Notes: a model not told the origin generated them from the sequence alone. Counted from the stretch's first letter, positions 11,401-24,291 are shown. The stretch: DNA of 64,000 bases from Flaveria trinervia (GCA_025506515.1 CM046443.1:20118700-20182699); one strand, 5' to 3'. Program-made: numbers and translations.

Positions 11401-14046
11401 ATCTAATTGAACATCAATGGTTATATATTCTCAACAATAAATGATATCATGTTATGTTATATTATTTCTTTCATGAATCTATGTTGTTTGCTACTATGAA
11501 TCGTAAATTCAGATTTTAACGTTTGAAATTCATATTATAGATGTCATTTTCCTTAGTTTTGTAATAAGCAAATTGTCAAAACTCTATAAATGTTTATTAG
11601 AAAACAACATTTGAAATAGACCCGTCTTGAATTGAACTCGTCCAAACTCAAACTCATTTATATGACATGACCCATAAATTAAATATTCTAACTATTATAA
11701 AAAAATAATATAGATTTTAAAAGTAAAATGATAATAAGAAAAAAATAGTTAAGATTATAGATAGAAGAAAGAGAAAGAACAATAAAAAATAAAATAGAGA
11801 TAAGTATAGGGAATGGATGTAGGGTGTTTTAAAAAATAAAATATAAATATAAGGGATGATGATTTTTAGTTAAATTATAAGGATATGAATAAAGAATGGG
11901 TTGTGAATGAATAACCATAATTTTTGGCAATTGTTACATTCAAGGCTTTGGCATTGAGGCCGACAAAATGTTTGATGTTATTTATCAAGATTTTGAAATC
12001 GTCCCTCTTGGTTTTTTCTTGCTTTAATTGGAACTTTTCATTTAGACTCTTCATAAGTGATGTTAAATTGATTTTCCTTACGGGGGAGAAAAAACACATC
12101 TCGATCATAACACAAGTAATATGGTGGGGGTGAGCATTGTTTTGAAAACCGAACTGGATCGAGAACTGGAATCCAATGGTTCGGTGCTTAAAACCATTTG
12201 ACATTGAAGCGGTTGCCGGAGCTTTTGAACCATGAACCAGGCAAACTGGTGGTTGGACTGGTTGAACATTTTTTATATATATTTCATAATTCTTTTAGTT
12301 TTTTAACATATAATCATTATAAAAAATATGATTTTATCCGTATTTTATATCTGGTCCGACCGGTGAACCGGTAAAGTGTTTGGTATACTGTCTGGTTCGG
12401 TTTCGAAAACATTATCTGTGAGAGACATCAGAAAGGATTATTTTTGTTATGTGGATCTAATTTCTTGTAAGTATGATTTTTTAAGGTGTGTAAATATAAG
12501 ATAAATAAGTTTTCTGTTGAATATAAACAAAATAACAAAAAAAATTAGTACTTTTAGTTAAAATAATTACTTTTAGTTAAAATATGCTTGTTTATAAAAC
12601 AAACATATGACTACTATCCATCTTCACAACTGGTATCCATCTTCACAGCTACAATGCTACACCTCCATACGATGTTCATTTTCACAAACAAGATGAAGGG
12701 CATGATGTTCTCACACTACCTAATCGGCAACATTAACCTCATAAAAGAGTAATTCGTATATTAGAATATCTAAAGGTGATCATTATCTGTATTTTTAAAA
12801 GATAAAGAGGTGATCATTATTCGTATATTTAAGAAAATAAAGAGGTGATCATTACCTAGAATATTGATGTGTTTAAGAGATTGTTGCTACCTAGATTAGT
12901 GAGGTGTTATAAATATGATCGATACCTAGGCTATTGTATGATTTTTGGTTATTCCTTGGAACTTGTAACAAGAAAGAAGCATGTATGATATCTAGCTTAT
13001 TAGAGAAACATTATGATGTCCTTTAGTCATAAGTTTATCATTTAATTTAGAGAAAATGTTATAAAATAGTAACCAAGTTTCAAAACTGTTATGATATAAT
13101 CACGCGTTCATATTTTTCTTAAAGTGTACCATCAAAACGAACAAATCGAGTCATCATTAAATTTTCTTATGTCAAGAAAATGATGGAGAAAACGTGGGGG
13201 TCAGAATTTTCAACATATAAAATTATATTAAAAAATAAAAAAACATGTTAATTATGAAAAAATAAAAAAGTAGCTAAAATTTACGCCAATGTTTCATATC
13301 AATATCAATAGATAGAAAAAATTATTTTCTAATTGAAACCAAAAGTATAACATGCTAAAAACATGTTAAAGATTTTAATTTATATAAAATATAATAAACT
13401 GAGTAATCTAATTAGAACATTTTTAAAACTTGAGTTACCTAATTGGAACACTTTTGAAAGTTAATTACTATTTTATAAAATTACCCCTTTAATTATCATA
13501 AAACATGAGCCTTAGTGTTTAAGGAACACACTTTTGCAATCATGGCGATCCTATACTATAATTTGTGATGCCTTTAGATTAGACCCCTTTAATATTAAGG
13601 GATCTCATTTAAAAATATATAGTGGGCTTTAGTATTATATGGACTAATGAAATATTAATACGAGAATAATATTTAATAGTTGAATTTTAATGAAATTTTG
13701 ATGATTTAATTAGTTTTTGTGGTGACACATAATAAAACATACAACCCTTTGTGAGTTCCTTTCTGTTCGATTGATTAATCATCTAGTCCTCTTTTGCTTT
13801 TTTTTTTTAAAGAAATCAGATATCAAGGAGTCATGATTTAATCACCTAGTCCTCTTTTGCCTCTTTTAATTTGTTTTGTTTAGATTGCGTTTTTTCTTTT
13901 AAAGAGCCTCATCTTTTTTAGTTAGATTGGACCCTGAAATATGTTGAGCCAGTCCTGTTTACAATACACCTTCTTAGCATGAGGCGATCGGTTTCGTATT
14001 AAAAATAATATATGGAAAAAATAAAGGTATTTGTGTTCATAACTTA
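11401..14046. other. Gene-free AT-rich stretch
   Basis: Apart from the small inverted-repeat element at 12,126-12,415 I see no gene. The stretch has many A/T runs and short local repeats, for example GAGGTGATCATTA units at 12,772-12,856 and a repeated 'atcacctagtcctcttttgc' word at 13,778-13,860. Confidence 0.5.
12126..12415. mobile_element. MITE-like element with imperfect terminal inverted repeats
   Basis: The left end GCATTGTTTTGAAAACCGAAC and the reverse complement of the right end (AATGTTTTCGAAACCGAACC) agree over most positions. The interior has many GGTT/AACC words (ACCGGTGAACCGGT at 12,357-12,372) that can fold. There is no coding capacity and no clear target duplication, so the class is open. 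Confidence 0.5.
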
Positions 14047-14831
14047 GTGGGTGTTTGGATTGGCTTTTTTTCTAATGCCTTTGACTTTTTCACTTTATAA
14101 AAGTTAAAAAATTGGGTTTTTAGTGTTTGGATAGAAAAGGAACTTTTGAAAACTCCTTCTTAAAATGTTTGAAAAAAGGAGAAAAGGAGAAGTTATAAAA
14201 ATAGACTTCTCAAACCACCACCAAACATCTATCCATAATACCCCTCTCACCAAAAAAGTTGACTTCAGATCATTGAAGACACACCATTGAAGACACCGAC
14301 CGAGAGCATTGAAGACACCCACCATCGACACCCTTCAAGTTGTGCCGTCGTCGTATAGGAGCAGCAGACCCACCGTCGAGTAGCGCCGTCGAGCATTGAA
14401 GACCGACCTCTCACATCCTCGTCGAGTTCCCGCCACCCATCACACATCGTCGAGCATTCATGTAACACCCCGAAATTTCTATTTAAACGGAAGGAAAAGA
14501 AAAGTAACTAGAAAGAATAGAAATTGTGCACAAGTAGAGGGGGATAAAGTGTACAAAGTACAAATCTTATTATTTTAAGATATTTAAGGGCATGGTCGCC
14601 CAAATCAAGCAGAAAGCTGCTTGATCTCGGAAGAAGAAGAAGAGAGAGAGAGAGCCCGGTCTAGAGAGAGAAAGAGGAAGAAGAAGCTGAAAAAGTGTTT
14701 GTTTTCGGGATTCAAGAGTTGAATCGAAGTGGGTCTTGAACGGGAAGAGTGCTGCTTAAAAGCTGCTAAAGGTGAGTTTCTAGAACCCCTCTTTTACGGA
14801 TTTTCAACTGATTTGGGGCTATTATGCATAC

Positions 14832-17561
14832 TGTCACACCCTCAAAATCCACTTACGGGGTTTTACCGCGAGGCGTGTGAACAAACCAGGATCACAGTCA
14901 ATAGTTACTCAAAACGACTCTATATGCCATAATTTAAATAAAATCAACCAAAGTACAAACTTTAAACTGTGCGGAAGCATTTTGTAAAACAACCCAAAGA
15001 AATAAAAGTGTATACTATGGCAAAACATGTGCCAACCCAAAAGAGTAAACATTAATCATTAAAATACTAAAAATGTCTTGAAGACCGAGTCTTAGAATGC
15101 AAGTGAACCATGTAGTGCTCCTATGGCAAGCAAGCTAATGACCTGAGAATGGCATACTAAAATGTCAACACAATGGTTGGTGAGTTCAAGAGTGATAATC
15201 AAACATAAACAGTTTAACAACATAGATATAAAAGTAGTGCATTGTAACAGATAGCTAGTCCATTAACAATAAATATTAATCCATAGTGATTTCGCAATTG
15301 AAGCTGACTGTGTTACGTTGTTGCCTCCTGTCACGACTTAACTGGTCGTGACAATGTTCAATAGGACAACTTGCACCCAGTTGACCTCGAGTCACACAGG
15401 TGGGGCTCGTCAGACCCAGTAGTACTACCCAAATTTCCCCGCTATTCAATATTAACAATTCAAAAGTGTGAGGACTTTTCCATGTTATCAACACTATATT
15501 AATATTATACACAACTTGAATATATAAAGCATTTGTGATTTACCAGTATGCTATCTCCCCCAAAAGAGATTAATAAAAAGTGGGGCATGAACTCACCTGA
15601 TACGCGTGATAGACACTTAGAGTTTTACTTGACAAACAGAATGGACAGACACCTTCAGAGGTTACCTAGATCATATAAGTACATAAGTACGTGTAAACAA
15701 GAACATGTGAAACCCTAAGTACACTACAACCAAGGACTCAAGATTTCAGAGAACAGACACATTTGACCCAGTTGACCCGTTGGTGACTTTATGTGTTGTA
15801 AACCATTCAAGTAATCATACTCGCATATCATACATGGTTAACATTCAAATAGATCATATGTATGCTATATTATCCAGGTATATCACTTAGATCATCATAC
15901 AACCAAATTTCATACAAGTCATGTGAATCTAGAACATTAACGTGTCCACTAGTTATACCACAACTAACATGCCACACAAAGATCAAATCACGCACCACAT
16001 GCCATGTGAAGCTACTCACGACTTCACATCCTAAACCCTGCCAATCCTACCAAGTAGGGGCCTCAGATTCGCATGCGTGTATGATGATCATAATCATATT
16101 CATTAACCATGTTCATTGCATTCAATAAACATCACAACAATCAATTTCCAGTCCCAACATGATGTCCTAACTACTAACCAACATCAACATCATACATGAT
16201 CATCAAAGTCCAAACATCACCCATGATTATCCAAGCATCCCATACAACTAATTTAACATGTTCTATCACATTAGATTCATCCATGAACTTACTAACATGC
16301 TCCTATATCCCAAACATGTTCAAACTATCATCCATCAAACTTTGTGCAAATAAAGTTCCCTTTTGGGAAAGCACATCCCAAAATCTATCAAACATCCAAT
16401 GCATTCATGAATTCATTAATAATATACCAATTCAAGTTCATATCAACATCTAAGCATGATCAACAACATCCAAACATCATAACTCATCAATTCATATCCT
16501 AAAAAGTTACTATCTTTAGTAATGTATGAACTATAACATGTGTTCTTGAATTCCCAATGATCACAACAACAATCTAACATCTAATCATCACCATGAACAC
16601 ATCCATAACATCAATTCATCAATAATTCAACATTACATGCAAAATAAAGTTACTATTATTAGTAAGCTATGAACACCAACTTCAATTCATCAATTACTTG
16701 CAAGATCAACGTATCCTAACATTCATACAACCTACAAATCATCATACATTCATCAAACAATCATCAACTTCACATAATCATGCTAATTTCGAATTAGGGT
16801 TTGCATAAAACCAAAGTTCATGATCAATCCACTAGAAACATACAATTCATACATAATCAACGTTAAACAACATGTATTCTATCTAACTAACATACTAACA
16901 TCATCAAACAACATCAAATTCGACCCCATGAAGATCCATAAACAAATTAGGGTTCGGCCACCATGAACAACCCACAAAACTTGTAAAAATCTAACCTTTA
17001 AACATGTGTTAACTTGTAATTGATGATTCCTACGTGTTGTATGCCTTGTAATCGAACCAAATTGATGCTTTGATGCTTGTTCTTGGTCGAATTCGCAATG
17101 GTGAGGGTATGTGAGGAGTGTTTGCGGCTGAATGGGGGTGGGAATTAGGGTTTGGGTGTTTTGTTTAATTTTAATTTCCATATTTACCCTTTAAGCCCTT
17201 GTAATTTGTATTTTATAAAAACTAGGGTTTAAACTCTTTGTAAAGTGCTTTTAACTTAATAATATAAAGATATAAGCTAATGAAAATCATTATATATTTT
17301 ATCTTTATAAAAACAGAAGACATACGAATAAATAGGCACGTTTCCGCGTTACGCGATTAATTTTCTAATTAACATTTAAAACATGCAAACACATAAACCT
17401 ACACAATAATCACATAACAATTAGATTATCCTTAATTTAACATTATTCATTATTATTAGGTCACCAACGTTAAACGACAACTAGTGTGTGTTCACGACAC
17501 GTGTATGCAAGACTTAACGGAACAAAAGGAGTTTGGTAACGGAAATTTACCGGATGTCACA
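14832..17561 (-). repeat. 3' LTR of the gypsy element
   Basis: 2,730 bp, near-identical to 24,292-27,028. It has no long ORF. Its middle (15.8-16.9 kb) is strongly CA/AT-rich on the + strand with many 'catc' words. The small open frames inside are repeated in both LTRs and have no protein-like content. Confidence 0.93.
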
Positions 17562-17728
17562 TTATCCCCATGTTGAAAGAATTTTCGTCCCGAAAATTGC
17601 GTTACATGGTGAGAGTGTTCCATCACTGGTCTACTGCATTGGCATATAGAAATCAAAATCGAGTGAGTTTTGGATGAGTTGTCACATCATCCCCATGTTG
17701 AAAGAAAATTTCGTCCCGAAATTTAAAT
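17562..17728 (-). other. Polypurine tract region, duplicated
   Basis: On the minus strand ACATGGGGATAA abuts the LTR start TGTGACATCC. A near copy lies about 125 bp upstream on that strand (17,681-17,728): it repeats the polypurine tract, the first bases of the LTR (TGTGAC) and the neighbouring TTTCGGGACGAAA word. Confidence 0.7.
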
Positions 17729-18071
17729 CAATACCTTCGTCTGCTGGCATCGCCTTTTCGAATAGTTTAGGGTACTTAAGCTTCATTTGATCTTCTCGTT
17801 CCCATGTGAATTCCGGTCCACATTGTGAATTCCAACGGATTTTGACAACAGGTATCTTGCTTTGCTTAAGTGTTTTCACCTCACGGTCCATCACCTCGAC
17901 TGGTTCTTTGATAAAACGCAATTGTTCATCCACTTGAACTTCTTCTAGTGGTACGACCATTGTTTCATCGGTTATGCATTTCTTCAGGTTTGACACGTGA
18001 AATACATCATGGATTCCACTTAGCGAATCAGGTAGGGCTAGTTGATAGGCCACTGGACCTATTCTTTCCAC
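17682..18071 (-). pseudogene. Gypsy pol C-terminus: integrase tail and chromodomain-like region
   Basis: About 130 codons are open. They begin with ERIGPVAYQLALP and VFHVSNLKKC, the conserved end of plant chromovirus integrases. A chromodomain-like module follows, with EVMDREVKTLKQ and VKIRWNSQCGPEFTWERE, ending FNMGMM at the polypurine tract copy. The family uses this tail for targeting to heterochromatin. A frameshift just upstream (about 18,100) separates it from the integrase core. Confidence 0.87.
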
Positions 18072-18149
18072 TATTTCAAATGGTCCAATGTACGTTGGAT
18101 TTAGTTCCCTCGCTTACCAAACCGAACTACGCCTTTCCATGGTGAGACT

Positions 18150-18960
18150 TTCAACAAAACCTTGTCACCAACCTGAAACTCTAAAGGTTTCCGTCTCTTT
18201 TCAGCATAACTCTTTTGTCTGTCTCGCGCTGCAGCCATACGGTCGTATGTGTACAATCTTCTCAGTTGTCTCATGAATTAACTCGGGACCTCTTAGCTGA
18301 CTATCACCAATTTCTGCCCAGCAAACTGGTGATCGACATTTTCTCCCATACAGCGCCTCGAAAGCTGTTGCCTGTATGCTAGTATGATAACTGTTGTTAT
18401 AAGAAAACTCCACCAATGGCAGGTGAATTTCCCAGTTATACCCCAAGTCAATCATACAAGCACGTAGCATATCCTCCAACGTCTGTATGGTACGCTCACT
18501 CTGGCCATCCGTCTGTGGGTGATGTGCAATACTCATATCCAATCGCGTACCCAAAGATTTCTGCAATGATTGCCAGAAATGTGACGTGAAACGAGCGTCG
18601 TGGTCGGAAATAATTGAGATCGGTACACCATGTCTCGAAACGATCTCTTTAAGGTATAGTCGAGTTAATTTCTCCATCTTATCCGTTTCCTTAATTGCAA
18701 GGAAATGAGCAGATTTTGTTAATCGATCCACAATAACTCATATCGTGTCACAACCAGTACTAGTCTGGAGTAACTTAGTAATAAAATCCATGGAGATCTG
18801 TTCCCATTTCCACATTGGTATCTCAGGTTGTTGTAACAGTCCGGATGGTTTTGATATTCCACTTTTACTTTCGAGCAGGTCAAACACTTGCTCACATACG
18901 TAGCTACATCTGCTTTCATGTTAGGCCACCAATAGTGCGCCTTTAGGTCATGATACATCT
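18150..18960 (-). pseudogene. Gypsy integrase (zinc-binding and DDE core), broken
   Basis: 18,719-18,958 holds the HHCC domain (YHDLKAHYWWPNMK, then CLTCSKVK). 18,201-18,731 holds the core: MDRLTKSAHF, IISDHDARFTS, HHPQTDGQSERTIQ and FSYNNSYH. The first Asp-containing strand (normally W-x-x-I/V-x-M-D) is damaged at the frameshift between the two pieces near 18,730. Another shift near 18,205 precedes the chromodomain tail. Confidence 0.88.
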
Positions 18961-20154
18961 TGTCGATCCAGGATGTATAGAATACCTAGACTTGTGTGCC
19001 TCGCTCATAACTAAATCTCTCAGATTTCCATAGACAGGCACCCAAAGTCTATCCATGAAATACCGAATTCCATCCTCTTTCACCACTAGCTGTTTATCCA
19101 TCCCCTTAATGACTCAAAACCAACTTTTTCTGCTTTCAAAGCTTCTATGTGCGCCTCCTTAACTTGTTCGGGCAGTTGGGTACTGATAGTAAGCTGTAAA
19201 GCTTGCACCCGTCGGGGTTTAGCTGTTTCTTCCTGCTTAGGGCATCGACAACTACGTTCGCCTTTCCCGGATGATACTTAATAGCGCAATCATAATTGTT
19301 TAGTAGTTCCACCCAACGTCACTGCCTCATATTCAACTCTTTTTGCTCGAAGATATGTTGAAGACTCTTATGATCGTTGTAGATAGTGCACTTGGTACCG
19401 TACAAGTAATGTCTCCATATCTTTAAGGCAAAAACCACCGCACCCAATTCTAAGTCATGGGTGGTATAGTTCTTCTAATGAACCTTTAGTTGTCTCGAGG
19501 CGTAAGCTATCACCTTTTCTCGTTGCATCAAGACACAACCCAATCCTTGAATGGATGCATCGCAATACACCACAAAATCATCTGTTCCCTCTGGTAATGC
19601 TAATATGGGGCAGTATAGAGTTTTTGTTTTAACAATTGGAAAGCTGATTCTTGACTCTCACTACATTTGTATGTCGTTCCTTTGTGGGTCAAGGCAGTGA
19701 GAGGTTGTGCGATCTTAGAAAATTCTTCTATGAATCGTCGGTAATATCCTGCTAATCCTAGAAATTGTCTTATCTCACGCGGCGTTTTGGGTGTAGTCCA
19801 ATTCTTTATCGCCTCAATTTTGGCAGGATCAACATGTATCCCTTTCTCATTAACAATATGACCTAGGAATTGCACTTCTCTTATCCAAAAGTCACACTTT
19901 GAGAATTTGGCATATAGCTGCTCATTTTTCAATAGTTCCAAGATCATTCATAAGTGCTCTTCATGCTCCTCCTTGGTCCTAGAATATATTAGTATATCAT
20001 CTATGAACACAATGAAAAACTGATCAAGATAAGGTTTGCACACACGGTTCATGAGGTCCATGAACACAGTAGGTGCATTAGTCAACCCAAAAGGCATGAC
20101 CAAGATTCATAATGACCATAACGAGTACGAAACGTAGTCTTGGGAATGTCTTCT

Positions 20155-20919
20155 TGACAAGATCAGTGATCTCAAGTTTGATGGATTAGAGTGTAACGCA
20201 GCGGAATAAGAACAAGAATTAGACAAATTATAGCAAGAATTTGATATTTGTATGCATTAAGAACAAATACGGTTGTAAAGAGAGAATATATTTCTGTGAA
20301 AAGGAATGTATCAATAATATCAAATGTTTCTGCTCAATCATTCACTAATTACAATAAGGTTGACACTCCTTATATAGAGTTCAATCACCGCTGATATCAC
20401 GGGATAGTGACATCTGGCAGATTTATTACAAAAATAACTAAAACTTAACAAACTACTGAAATGTTCACAACTACTGAGAACATATCAGAGTGCTAAGTAT
20501 AAAACATAAAACTACTGAAACTACAACGACTGAAGAACAAGCTCTTCAGTCGTTTTACAAAACTACTGAAAGAAAAAACATAAAACTACTGAAAGAAAAC
20601 CGTCACAACTACTGAAGAAGACCTCTTCAGCTGTTGTGACAACGACTGATACTTGGTCTCAGCACTTGTCTTCACACTTGTGTCTTCAGACTTTGTCTTC
20701 AGCACTTGTCTTCAGACTTTGTCTTCAGCACTTGTGTCTTCAGACTTTGTCTTCAGCACTTGTCTTCAGACTTTGTCTTCAGCACTTGTGTCTTCAGACT
20801 TGTCTTCAGCACTTGTCTTCAGACTTTGTCTTCAACACTTGTGGACTTCAGCAGTTGTTGTGACGTCTGTGGGACTTAAGGTTTTTCTGATCCGGCTCAT
20901 TGGTTCTTTTGGTCCAACA
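20155..20919 (-). mobile_element. Solo LTR (copia type) inserted in the gypsy RT
   Basis: A 765-bp insertion, + strand TGACAAGATC to GGTCCAACA, flanked by CTTCT at 20150-20154 and 20920-20924. Excision rejoins the RT motif YHQLRVREEDIPK, so both ends are certain. On the minus strand it starts TGTTGGACC and has a TATATAAGGAG box near 20,370, as in a U3/R region. No coding capacity; it probably arose by LTR-LTR recombination of a full copia element. Confidence 0.87.
20660..20845. repeat. Tandem repeat of CTTCAGACTTTGTCTTCAGC-type units
   Basis: Alternating 26- and 28-bp units (higher-order 54 bp), about 6-7 units, inside the solo LTR in its U3 as read on the minus strand. The ORFs it creates on the + strand are repeat artefacts. 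It shares the core AGACTTTGTCTT with the array at 10.8 kb. Confidence 0.85.
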
Positions 20920-21359
20920 CTTCTTCTCGAACTCTAAGTTGATGATAACCAGATCTCAAGTCAATCTTCGAATAATAGCTTAATCCTTGAAGCTGATCGA
21001 ACAAGTCGTCGATACGAGGTAAAGGGTATCGGTTCTTGACTGTTACTTTGTTTAACTCTCTATAATCGATGCACATCCGGAATGTGCCATCCTTCTTCTT
21101 AACAAAAAGAACAGGAGCTCCCCAAGGTGATGTGCTAGGTCAAATAAAGCCCTTATCTAAAAGCTCCTGAAGTTGTGATGACAACTCTTGTAGCTCATTT
21201 GGTGCTAATCGATAAGGTGCCCTAGCAATCGGAGCTGCGCCGGGAGTCAACTCAATCTGGATTCCACTTGGCGGTGAGGTGGTAATCCAGGAAGATCCTC
21301 TGGAAACACCTCCGGAAAATCGCGTACTATGGGAATATCCTCCATTCTCCTTTTCTGCA

Positions 21360-21790
21360 TGCTTATCGGTTACAAGTGCTAGAATAGCCACAGACCTTTC
21401 GTAATAACTTTTGAGCTTTCATGTATGAGATGATGCCTATCACAGCACCACTCCTATCACCTCTAGCGGTAAGGATTTTGTCATCAACAGGGATTCGTAT
21501 GATCTTCTCATGACATATGACTTCCGCTTGCTTGCTAGAGAGCCAATCCATACCTATCACAACATCAAACTCCCCAGCATAACATGCATAAGATCTATAG
21601 TGAAAGTATGAACAGCAAGTTCTATCTTACAGTCTTTAAGGATATGCGTTACATGGATCTGTTTACCGTCGGCTAATTCCATAGTGTATTTAGATTCTAA
21701 AGCAGAGGGTATATCACTTAAAAGACTACAGAACTTTAAGGACACGAAACTCCTATCGGCTCCAGTATCAAATAGTACCGTAGCAAAACA
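21360..21790 (-). pseudogene. Gypsy aspartic protease
   Basis: The active site VLFDTGA lies near 21,770-21,785 and the conserved FDVVIGMDWL near 21,540-21,565. A frameshift near 21,565-21,580 (within AGEFDVVIG) separates the two halves. The protease would process the Gag-Pol product. Confidence 0.85.
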
Positions 21791-21979
21791 ACCATTAACA
21801 GAGAACCTACCAGTAACAGTTGTAGGACCATTTGAGCCTCACCTGAGCCAATGATGAAGGCTCTCCCCTTGGCTCCATCTTTGTTGCTGCCATTACCAGT
21901 ACCATTTCTACCGTTGTTGTTATACCATTGTTGTTGTTGTTACCGTTGTTGTTGTTGTTGTTGCCATTACCATTTCTCC

Positions 21980-23175
21980 TTAGTTGTGGGCAGTTTCGCC
22001 TGTAATGCCCTTCTTTCCCACATTCAAAACAACCTTTGGGAGTTTCTTGAGGTGTTGTGGCCCCTTACCAGCTCGCCACGACAATCCTTAGCAGCGTGTC
22101 CAAATTTCCACAACGTTGACACTTGAAGTTATCACACCTTCCCACATGATGGTAATTACACCGAGTGCACTTCGGATGTCTACCACCATAACCACTGAGT
22201 CCTTGATTATTTGCATGTGTTTGTTTGAAGTTACGGTTATTGTCGAACCTCCGTTGCTGCTGCACTGGTTGTTGTTGCTATTGAGGTTGAGGTTGACCGC
22301 TAGAAGATGATGATGCTTTGGTGTTGTTGGAATTATCCCACTTTCTTTTGTTGTCGGGCACGCTCGCCACAGCACCCCGTTTGGGTAGACGTCCTTGTTC
22401 CACGGCTTGGTCAGTTAGCCTGTGAGCTAGCCGGATGGCTTGCTGAATTGTGGTTGGGTTGGAAGCAGTTACCATACTTTGGATTTCGGGTACTAATCCC
22501 CGTATGTAATGCTCTACCCTTTTATGCACCTCATTCACCATTCTCGGGCACAAAGTTGCTAGTTCATGGGTTCTGGTGGTGTAAGCCTCGATTTCCGAGC
22601 CCTGCATCTTCAATAGCCAGAACTCCATCTCTAACTTCTGCACTTCATGCGAGGACAGTACTCCTCAGTCATTATTGCTTTGAACTCGTCCCATGGAAGT
22701 CCATTCGCCATCGCTTGTCCTAGCATCTGGACTTGCACGTTCCACCAAGACAGAACAGCACCCTCCAAAGTCCCGGTGGCATACTTCACTTGATCCGCAG
22801 GTGGACAGTTACATTTGGAGAAGACAGACTCAGTCTTCTCGAACCATCGTACAAGCCCTACAGCACCCTCTGTACCGCTGTAGGTGTGTGGTTTACAGTT
22901 CGTAAAGGACTCGTAGGTACACACTGATGGTCCTGTTTTAACACAACATACAGTAATCAGACATCCCATACAGTTATAAAGGATATCAGATTTATCTTTC
23001 TATCATTGTTTACCTGCTGGTTGACCCGCGTGGGCAGCAGCCATTGCTGCCTGAACATGCTCATTAATTAGAGCAGCCAATTCCGCGGGGGTCATGTTAA
23101 TAGCACCACCACCCTGTTCTCCGGTGCCACGTCCACGTCCGCGTCCACGACCACGTCCACGTCCACGTCCACAGG
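21980..23175 (-). pseudogene. Gypsy gag with RGG-like N-terminus, an intron and a CCHC zinc knuckle
   Basis: Starts near 23,180 with MDACGRGRGRG (a repeated GR run), then TPAELAALINEHV. An 81-bp GT-AG intron is visible at 22,933-23,013, with donor CAG-GTAAAC and acceptor AAAACAG. Its removal joins GQPAG to PSVCTYES in frame. The Retrotrans_gag domain follows (VRWFEKTESVF, LSWWN, FKAIMTEEYCPR), then RRFDNNRN and a CTRCNYHHVGRC knuckle near 22,130-22,170. Frameshifts occur near 22,645 and 22,280. Confidence 0.82.
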
Positions 23176-23454
23176 CATCCATTATTTTCACTTTACATTC
23201 ACAAATACAATAATGAGTAACATCAAACACATTTATCTCATCGAAGCACAGTAAACAGTAAATAAAAGAAATAATGAATCATCACAACCACAACATTCAT
23301 AACAAAAATAATAACCAAAGTAAATAAATTGTAAATGAGTCACAATGTATTTATCAATGTCAAAATTTAAGTTTGTCGTTCGTGTGGGGAAACAACCCTT
23401 CCCACATAGGTTTCAAAAAGAAAACACTGCGTAGTCTAAGTCATATAAAGAAAA

Positions 23455-24151
23455 TCAATCGACAACATCTGACCCATCACTGTCATCCTCCATCTCCACC
23501 GGTTCCTCCTCCTCGGGTCCCTCCTCAGGATCCTCATCCTCAGGGTCTGCTGCAGGAGTAGGAGCTATAGCAATCTGAAGTGCTGCTAGTTGAGCTTCTA
23601 AAATAGCAATCCTGTTATCGGCTACGGCGTCCCGCTGTTCACGAGTAGTCACGCGCCTTGGAGTGCCATGAGACCATCTTGCATATGGTGACACCCATTT
23701 AGGGTCTTCCCGTGTTGTTACTCGAGTTCGTCCAGTTGATGTCTCAGGTTGTACACCTCTTGCTGCAGTGTACAGACATCACCCGTGAGCCGCCTGACTT
23801 GATGTTGCTCAGTGTCCAGTGCAGCCACTAGTGCAGCAATCAGTTGCTCGTTGGACTGCACCATCCGTGGGAGTGAAGGCATTGGTTGGTCAGCATTGTT
23901 CCTAGTATTGGGCCTCGGGATAGGTACGCGCTCCCTAAACATAATATAATCAACGAATCTAGGATAGAAACTCCAGTCTCGTGGAGGGTCACGCTTCATC
24001 AATGCAAAAGGTTGATCCCAGTCAATCTCCTCTCGAGGATAAGCCAGTCGGGGCCAATCGAATCCATTGTCAGGTACAGGTGCGGGAGGTGGGGATTCAG
24101 ATCATGAAGGTGATTCAGGTCGCTTACCCGGAGCTCTCGATGACGATGCCA
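23455..24151 (-). pseudogene. ORF between the primer site and gag of the gypsy element
   Basis: Begins near 24,151 (MASSSRAPGKRP), hits a stop after about 16 codons, and continues with WPRLAYPREEIDW and MMKRDPPRDWSFYPRFVDY (24,002-23,718). A short coiled-coil-like stretch follows (LTGDVCTLQQEVYNLRHQL). A second segment at 23,694-23,455 ends in an acidic tail rich in Glu and Asp. I do not recognise a domain. Its position between PBS and gag suggests a lineage-specific leader ORF. Confidence 0.55.
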
Positions 24152-24274
24152 TGCTGCAAACAGTGTGACGTGTATGCCAATGAGTATACAGTAGATGAGA
24201 ATAAGGCACAGGTAACTAATTAACTGTGTGTGGTTATAGTCTATTGTGTATGCAACCTAGTTCCCTATAACCAA

Positions 24275-24288
24275 TGGCTCTGAAACCA
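24275..24288 (-). other. Primer-binding site of the gypsy element
   Basis: Minus strand TGGTTTCAGAGCCA, three bases from the end of the 5' LTR. It differs at one position from the initiator tRNA-Met complement. Confidence 0.8.
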
Positions 24289-24291
24289 ATC

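Larger units (their letters stand above)
19230..21391 (-). pseudogene. Gypsy reverse transcriptase / RNase H, split by a solo LTR
   Basis: The RT N-terminus (21,391-20,925) reads PPSGIQIELTPGAAPI, a stop, then GAPVLFVKKKDG, CIDYRELNKVTVKN and YSKIDLRSGYHQL. It continues past the solo LTR with EDIPKTTFRTRYGHYE (20,149-20,100), the catalytic FIDDILIYS (near 20,000), and FLGHIVNEKGI / FLGLAGYYRRFI (19,947-19,600). RNase H follows with DASIQGLGCVLMQ, YTTHDLELGAVVFALK and a DALSRK box near 19,240. Stops and frameshifts are frequent. Confidence 0.9.

Noticed and set aside
15276..16453. Small ORFs in the gypsy LTRs (repeated at 24,735-25,920)
   Set aside because: Present in both LTRs only because the LTRs are copies; content is low-complexity and without domains.
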